From: Mycolicibacterium alvei
Lineage (GTDB): Bacteria > Actinomycetota > Actinomycetes > Mycobacteriales > Mycobacteriaceae
NCBI RefSeq assembly: GCF_010727325.1
Contig: NZ_AP022565.1
Location: 5,580,001-5,644,000 of the forward strand
Length of the DNA: 64,000 bases
Direction: 5' to 3'
Part shown: piece after piece, positions 59,605 to 64,000 of the stretch
Layout: each line of letters opens with the position of its first letter
Numbering within the stretch: position 1 is the stretch's first letter
Position numbers and translations under genes: made by a program
The notes under the pieces: generated by a model
What the model was told of the DNA's origin: nothing
Databases searched by the model: none
The model's input: only the letters and a program-made list of their open reading frames with translations

Positions 59605-60044
59605 CAGGCGGCCTTGTCCAAGCAGAAGGCCTGTGCATCATGCTGGTTCACGGTCTGTTGGTCGCGGACTTCGCCGTTGACGACGATCCGGCAGGTGATC
59701 ACTTCGCTATCTCCTTGGGCAACCACGTTGGCGAACACCGTCGGCAGGGTGGTGACCACCTCGTGCCGCCACGGCAGCGAGCTGAAACTCTCGGTGTGGG
59801 GTTGGGCATCGGCATCCAGGTAGCTGACATGGCCGCTGGCGCCGCTGGGGCCGTCGATCTCGTAGACGACGCGCTTTGGGTTGAACTCCACGATGTCGTC
59901 ACCGGCGGACTGTCCCGGGTCGGTGTTGATGTGCGTGCCGAAGATCCCGTGCATCCGGTTCATCGCGAGACCGCTGACGGTCAGCGCCGCCACGAGCACC
60001 AGGGGAATCCAGAAACGTTTCGCAAGCCGATATACCGCAGCCAC
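59604..60044 (-). CDS. MmpS-family accessory protein
   Basis: A 146-residue MmpS protein: short basic N terminus, one membrane helix (about 11-28, [18 protein letters not shown]), then a periplasmic beta-sandwich with [19 protein letters not shown] and C-terminal [10 protein letters not shown] and FCLDKAA, two Cys likely bonded. MmpS4/S5 work with their MmpL partner in export. GTG at 60044 is preferred because GAGAGGTGG lies upstream and the length then fits the family (about 140); the frame is open to 60140. Confidence 0.88.
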   Translation of the reverse strand: MAAVYRLAKRFWIPLVLVAALTVSGLAMNRMHGIFGTHINTDPGQSAGDDIVEFNPKRVVYEIDGPSGASGHVSYLDADAQPHTESFSSLPWRHEVVTTLPTVFANVVAQGDSEVITCRIVVNGEVRDQQTVNQHDAQAFCLDKAA

Positions 60045-60375
60045 GGCAAATCCACCTCTCCGGTTCGGCGGACGCCGACGGAACCCCATCCGACCGCGTT
60101 TGATCGGCAGAACGTAACAGGCCCTTAGTGGATCTTCCACGTTCCATTAAGGAATTTTGATATACCTCACATTTGCTTCCCAAACGGAATTTTTAGCCCC
60201 CCTCGAAGCAGTCGGTAGCACGCGCTGCCTCCGAGATCTGGTCACAGATAACGAGATTGGGCTTCGCGGCCGGCTGCTCCGGATGCTGGTCGACGGGGTG
60301 CCCGGTTTGCCGCCACAACCGAGAATGCGCCCGCCTCCCGATTTCGCCATCAGCCGGTGGCGACTTGAGACGACG
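60045..60375. other. 331-bp promoter region upstream of mmpS
   Basis: No gene seen. An AT-rich block at 60140-60200 stands out and holds two direct copies of AAAATTCC on the minus strand (about 60151 and 60188). GTGGA-tct-TCCAC (60128-60140) is a small perfect inverted repeat. These are plausible promoter/operator parts for mmpSL. The palindrome found over tetR is not repeated here as a clear copy. Confidence 0.45.
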
Positions 60376-61335
60376 CTACGCGGTGAGCAGACGCAGCGGG
60401 GACCCTGAGCAGTAGGCGGCGATGTCCTCGACGATATCGCGGTAGAAGATCGTCATGACACCCTCGGTGACGTAGCCGAGGTGCGGGGTCAGCAGCGTGT
60501 TGGGCAGGGCAGCCACCGGGTGTCCCGGGGGCAAAGGCTCCTGCAGGTAGACATCGAGGGCCGCACCGCGAATCCGGTTGTCGCGCAGCGCCTCGATCAG
60601 CGCGGTCTCGTCGATGAGGCCACCGCGCGAGGTGTTCACCAGGATCGCCGACGGCTTCATCGCGTCGAGTTCGGCGTGGCCTATCAGGCCGCGGGTCGCC
60701 TCGGCGAGAACCATGTGCAGCGACACCACGTCGGCATCGGCGAACAGGGTATCCCGATCCACCCGTGTGACACCGGCTTTGGCGGCCCGCTCGTCGGTGA
60801 GATTGGGGCTCCACGCGATGACGTTCATGCCGAACGCCGTGCCGATCGCGGCCACCCGGCTCCCGATCCGGCCCACCCCGACCAGGCCCAGGGTCGCCCC
60901 GTGCAGGTCGCCGCCGACGGTGCTCTGCCACAGCCCGGTGCGGATGCGCTGATCCTCGATGACCAGGTGGCGCTGCAGTCCGAGGATCAGCGCCCAGGTG
61001 TGTTCGACGGTGGGGGTGATGGCGCCGCCGGTGCCCGACACGGTGATTCCGAGCCTATGTGCCGCGGCGACGTCGATGGCGGCATTGAAGGGTCCGGTCG
61101 TCACGAGCAGTTTCAGGGCAGGCAGTTGGGCGAGCAACGTCGCATCGACAGGCGTACGTTCGCGCATCGCGACCACGACCTCGTGCCCCGCCAGCCTCTC
61201 GACCAGTGCTGGACCGGGTGCGATGTGGTCGCGCAATGAGGTGACCTGGGCAGATCGGGGAATCGGTGACCAGTCGACGGTGTCGGCGATTCCCTGGTAA
61301 TCGTCGAGGACGGCAATCCGCAGCGGCGAGGTCAT
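60376..61335 (-). CDS. D-2-hydroxyacid dehydrogenase family protein
   Basis: A 319-residue NAD-dependent dehydrogenase. Nucleotide-binding LGLVGVGRIGSRVA (about 149-162) with catalytic Arg in NTSRGGLIDE (about 235-244), Glu in the ALDVYLQEPLP region (about 259-269) and His in TPHLGYVTEG (about 283-292). Members include phosphoglycerate, glycerate and formate dehydrogenases; the substrate cannot be told. Three bases separate it from the amidohydrolase gene, so it is the last gene of a four-gene operon. Confidence 0.85.
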   Translation of the reverse strand: MTSPLRIAVLDDYQGIADTVDWSPIPRSAQVTSLRDHIAPGPALVERLAGHEVVVAMRERTPVDATLLAQLPALKLLVTTGPFNAAIDVAAAHRLGITVSGTGGAITPTVEHTWALILGLQRHLVIEDQRIRTGLWQSTVGGDLHGATLGLVGVGRIGSRVAAIGTAFGMNVIAWSPNLTDERAAKAGVTRVDRDTLFADADVVSLHMVLAEATRGLIGHAELDAMKPSAILVNTSRGGLIDETALIEALRDNRIRGAALDVYLQEPLPPGHPVAALPNTLLTPHLGYVTEGVMTIFYRDIVEDIAAYCSGSPLRLLTA

Positions 61336-61338
61336 CGC

Positions 61339-62607
61339 TCAGAAGGCATTCGGATCGTTCTGCACAGCCAGCGGCACCGGATGTTGATAGAGCTGGGATG
61401 CGTTCTCCCAGGTGATCTTCCGGATCACCTCTGCGGGCAGGCCCTGGATCTGTTCGTGAATGGTGCGCTGGGTATGCGGCCAGGTCGAGTCACAGTGCGG
61501 GTAATCGGCCTCGAGCAGGATGTTGCCGGTGCCGATCCGTTCGTGCTGGACGAACGAGGACTGATCCTCGACCGCACAGAACCAGAAGTTCCTGGCGAAC
61601 ACTTCAGCGGGGGAGAGGGTTTCGCCCAGCGCCTTCCAGGTTCCGTACATCTCGTGGTAGCTGAGCATGTGATCGAGCCGATCGAGTAGCCCTGCCACCC
61701 AACCGATTCCACCCTCGGACAGGCAGATCTTGAGGTCCGGGTACCGGCTGGGCAGGCCCGAGTACAGCCAGTCGACCGCGGCGGTGATGGCGTAGGCGAA
61801 GAACAGCACACCCTGCACGTCCGGCGGAGCATCATCGGTGGTGGACGGCGCCGAACCCGAGGAGCCGATATGCAGGTTGACCACCGTGCCCGTATCGGCG
61901 CACGCCGCCATCATCGGCTCCCAGTACCCGGAGTGGATGGTCGGCAGCCCGAGCATGGCCGGGTTCTCGCTGAATGTCACGGCATGGAACCCGCGTTCGG
62001 CGTTCTCATAGATCATCTGGGCGCCGACGTCGGGGTCGAGCAGCCACGGCAGCTGACACGGGATGATCCGGTCGGGATAGGATCCGGCCCACGCTTCCAG
62101 GTGCCAGTCGTTCCAGGCCCGTACCGCGGCCATCGCCAGGTCCCGGTCCTTGGTCACCTTCTGCAGTCGCTGGCCGGCGAACCCGGGCAGGAACGACGGG
62201 AAGTTGAGTGACGCGTACACGCCGTTGAGATCCATATCCTTGACGCGCTCATGAATGTCCCAGGCCCCGCGGCGCATCTCGTCGAACCGCGCCGGCTCGA
62301 AACCGTATTCGGACACGGGGCGGCCGACCACGGCGTTGAAACCCACGTTGGGAAGTGACTGCCCGTCATACATCCACGTCTGGCCGCCGTTCTCGGTGTC
62401 GACGACCTTCGGGGCGCGGTCGGCGAACTTACGAGGTACGCGGTCGGTGAAGGTGTCCGGCGGCTCGACGATGTGATCGTCGACCGAGATTACGGTGTAG
62501 AGGCGTTCGGCTCGCTGCGGATCGGGCAGAAACGTCACCGTGCGTTCGGCCCCCTGCTGTGCGGTGGTGAAGTCGAGATTGCCGGCGAGTTCGTCGATGG
62601 ACTTCAT
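61339..62607 (-). CDS. Amidohydrolase family 2 (ACMSD-like) metal-dependent hydrolase/decarboxylase
   Basis: A 422-residue amidohydrolase-2 protein. The N-terminal metal motif reads SVDDHIVEPP (about 40-49; the usual D-x-H becomes DDH), followed by NLHIGSSG (His about 247) and a C-terminal EADYPHCDSTWPHT with Asp that completes the site. This group holds decarboxylases (ACMSD, resorcylate) and hydrolases. AGGAG lies nine bases before the ATG at 62607. In a run with an aldolase and an acyl-CoA ligase it suggests breakdown of an aromatic or related acid. Confidence 0.82.
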   Translation of the reverse strand: MKSIDELAGNLDFTTAQQGAERTVTFLPDPQRAERLYTVISVDDHIVEPPDTFTDRVPRKFADRAPKVVDTENGGQTWMYDGQSLPNVGFNAVVGRPVSEYGFEPARFDEMRRGAWDIHERVKDMDLNGVYASLNFPSFLPGFAGQRLQKVTKDRDLAMAAVRAWNDWHLEAWAGSYPDRIIPCQLPWLLDPDVGAQMIYENAERGFHAVTFSENPAMLGLPTIHSGYWEPMMAACADTGTVVNLHIGSSGSAPSTTDDAPPDVQGVLFFAYAITAAVDWLYSGLPSRYPDLKICLSEGGIGWVAGLLDRLDHMLSYHEMYGTWKALGETLSPAEVFARNFWFCAVEDQSSFVQHERIGTGNILLEADYPHCDSTWPHTQRTIHEQIQGLPAEVIRKITWENASQLYQHPVPLAVQNDPNAF

Positions 62608-62632
62608 GGGCTGAATCTCCTAGTGACAGGTC

Positions 62633-63406
62633 TTAGTTCAAGACTTCAGGGTCGGCTTTGATGGTCATGCGGGCCGCTCCGGCCCAGTACACATCGGCCG
62701 CGCGCTCGATGAGTGAGGCCTTCATGCCGTACATGTCGGAGCGGTTCATCTCGGTCGGCTGCTGCCCGGTGAGCATCACCTGATAGGCCAGCTTGCAGAC
62801 CCGATCGATCGAGGCGGCCCGGTACACGGCCTCGGCCACGGTGCCTCCCGTGGTGATGACTCCGTGGTTGGCCAGAATGGTGAGGTTGGCGTCGCCGATC
62901 CGCTCGGCGAGCTCACGGGCCCGCGGTGCCGAATCGACCTCCCCGTCATAGGTTTCGACGAAGCGCATGTCGTCGAGGAACAGCGACCCGGTCTGGTGCA
63001 CCAGGTCGGGCAACTTTCCCAATGCCGCGATGAGGCTCACGTAGTAGGGATGGTTGTGGATGACGACGCGGGCGTCGTCACGCATGCGGTGCAGTTCGGT
63101 GTGGATGTGGATGGCCGGGGTGACGTCCCACCGGCCCCGCACGACGTGCGCATTCTCGTCGACCACGCAGATGTCGGATGCGGTGAGCTCCTGCCACCAC
63201 AGCCCCCATGGGTTGACCAGCATCTCGGTGCGGCCCTCGGGCTGCCAGGTGATGTGGCCGGCCATGTTCTCGGCGAAGCCGATGGACGCCAGGTGCCGGA
63301 ACGCCACGGCCAGCGCCTGTTCCTCGGTCAGGTCGACGCCGATCGGTGGGGTAACCGACGGCGACCACACTTTCAGCCCGCCCTGGCGCACCTCACCGAC
63401 GCTCAT
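62633..63406 (-). CDS. Class II aldolase/adducin family protein
   Basis: A 257-residue protein. Zinc-site histidines are visible in VIHNHPYYVSL (about 117-127) and ILANHGVITTGG (about 180-191); ENMAGHITW provides the N-terminal substrate loop. Family members include fuculose- and ribulose-phosphate aldolases and 3-hydroxyacid decarboxylases. GGGAGA lies five bases before the ATG at 63406, and this start overlaps the end of the acyl-CoA synthetase gene by 14 bp. Confidence 0.85.
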   Translation of the reverse strand: MSVGEVRQGGLKVWSPSVTPPIGVDLTEEQALAVAFRHLASIGFAENMAGHITWQPEGRTEMLVNPWGLWWQELTASDICVVDENAHVVRGRWDVTPAIHIHTELHRMRDDARVVIHNHPYYVSLIAALGKLPDLVHQTGSLFLDDMRFVETYDGEVDSAPRARELAERIGDANLTILANHGVITTGGTVAEAVYRAASIDRVCKLAYQVMLTGQQPTEMNRSDMYGMKASLIERAADVYWAGAARMTIKADPEVLN

Positions 63407-64000
63407 AGCTGTCTCCCAATCGAATCCGGATATCCTCGCGGAGTTGGCCTTTGGCGATCTTCCCGCCTGACGATCTGGGCAGCTCATCGAGCACGATGAT
63501 CTTCTCGGGAAGGAGCTCTTTCGACATTCCCTGGGCCAGGAGGTGTTCGACGAGCCCCGGCAGGTCGATGGCTTCATCGTTTTCGGGCGCTACCGGTGCT
63601 ACCGGCTCTATGTAGACGCAGACCTTCTCCCCGAAGACCGGATCGGGCATGGCCACCGCGGCTGCAACGGCGACGGCGGGATGTGTTGTCACCGCATCCT
63701 CGACCTCGCCCGCACTGATGTTCTTGCCGCCGCGCACGATGAAGTCCGAGGTGCGACCGGTGACCGACAGGTAGCCCTCGGCGTCGACCTCGCAGACGTC
63801 GCCCATCCGCATCCAACCGTCGGGCGTGTACAGCTTGTCGTGGTCTACGCCGCCGAGATAACCCAGGCTGGTGGCCGGTCCGCGGCAGGCCGGTTGGCCA
63901 CGACCCGTCGAGGTCACGTCGTCATCGCCGTCGAACAGGCGGACCGTCATCTCAGGTACCAGGCGTCCGGCGGTACGCAACCTGCGCTCCCGCGAATCGT
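63393..64000 (-). CDS. Acyl-CoA synthetase (AMP-forming), C-terminal part, cut by the window edge
   Basis: About 202 codons, open to base 64000 without a start; the N-terminal part lies beyond the window. The reading shows ANL-superfamily end motifs: a YTPDGWMRMGDVCEVDAEGYLS stretch in two parts (the TGD motif reads MGD), VTGRTSDFIVRGGKNIS (hinge), and SSGGKIAKGQLRE with the catalytic Lys. A FadD-type enzyme activating a carboxylic acid as CoA thioester, first known gene of the operon with the aldolase, amidohydrolase and dehydrogenase. Confidence 0.85.
   Translation of the reverse strand, partial: DSRERRLRTAGRLVPEMTVRLFDGDDDVTSTGRGQPACRGPATSLGYLGGVDHDKLYTPDGWMRMGDVCEVDAEGYLSVTGRTSDFIVRGGKNISAGEVEDAVTTHPAVAVAAAVAMPDPVFGEKVCVYIEPVAPVAPENDEAIDLPGLVEHLLAQGMSKELLPEKIIVLDELPRSSGGKIAKGQLREDIRIRLGDSYERR

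Overview
The window is chromosomal DNA of a high-GC actinobacterium, almost certainly a rapidly growing mycobacterium (Mycolicibacterium type). The grounds are the gene order hisT-orn, the bkaR-accD1-accA1-fadE19-citE-bkdABC block, MspA-family porins, a PPE protein, MmpS/MmpL pairs, and an isonitrile-lipopeptide (INLP) cluster. Gene products were named by reading the translations and comparing with remembered family members; no database search was run. I see no insertion sequence, phage, CRISPR array or plasmid function.

Region 1 (1-7.6 kb) is mostly housekeeping: tRNA-His, oligoribonuclease, a HerA-like ATPase, the mycolate reductase CmrA, an MFS permease, an MmpS-like membrane protein and an S9 peptidase. 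Region 2 (7.6-18.7 kb) is the branched-chain (mainly leucine) catabolic locus. The TetR repressor BkaR diverges from accD1-accA1-fadE19-maoC-citE, followed by bkdABC and an enoyl-CoA hydratase-like gene. A 41-bp near-perfect inverted repeat lies between bkaR and accD1. Region 3 (18.8-26.9 kb) holds secreted or envelope proteins (two tandem MspA-type porins, a proline-rich exported protein, a PknH-sensor-like lipoprotein), then a cobalamin riboswitch in front of metE and a SAM-dependent methyltransferase.

Region 4 (26.9-42.7 kb) is the most interesting part. It is an INLP/chalkophore-type cluster (PPE, TauD-like isonitrile-forming oxidase, FcoT, FadD10-type ligase, ACP, NRPS) ending in a stand-alone copper-binding HMA-domain gene. 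Next to it are an ECF sigma factor that looks like SigC, a CtpA/B copper P-type ATPase, a small 4-TM protein, a CopD/CtaG fusion and a zinc-finger anti-sigma-like membrane protein. The same ECF-type promoter (GGGAAC-N17-CGAC) sits in front of both the PPE-led operon and the ATPase gene. The NRPS has one module (C-A-T-R), whereas the M. tuberculosis enzyme has two. The arrangement suggests a self-contained metal (copper) acquisition island with its own sigma factor.

Region 5 (42.7-53 kb) is propionate metabolism: prpR diverges from prpD-prpB-prpC, which are translationally coupled to a full-length pyruvate carboxylase, then an atypical methylenetetrahydrofolate reductase and a dihydropteroate synthase paralogue. 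Region 6 (53-64 kb) contains an mbtL-mbtM pair (mycobactin acyl-chain loading), a dihydrofolate reductase-family protein, and an mmpS-mmpL-tetR operon with an 11-bp-arm palindrome over the tetR start. It ends with a four-gene degradation-type operon (partial acyl-CoA synthetase, class II aldolase, amidohydrolase, D-2-hydroxyacid dehydrogenase) that runs off the right edge.
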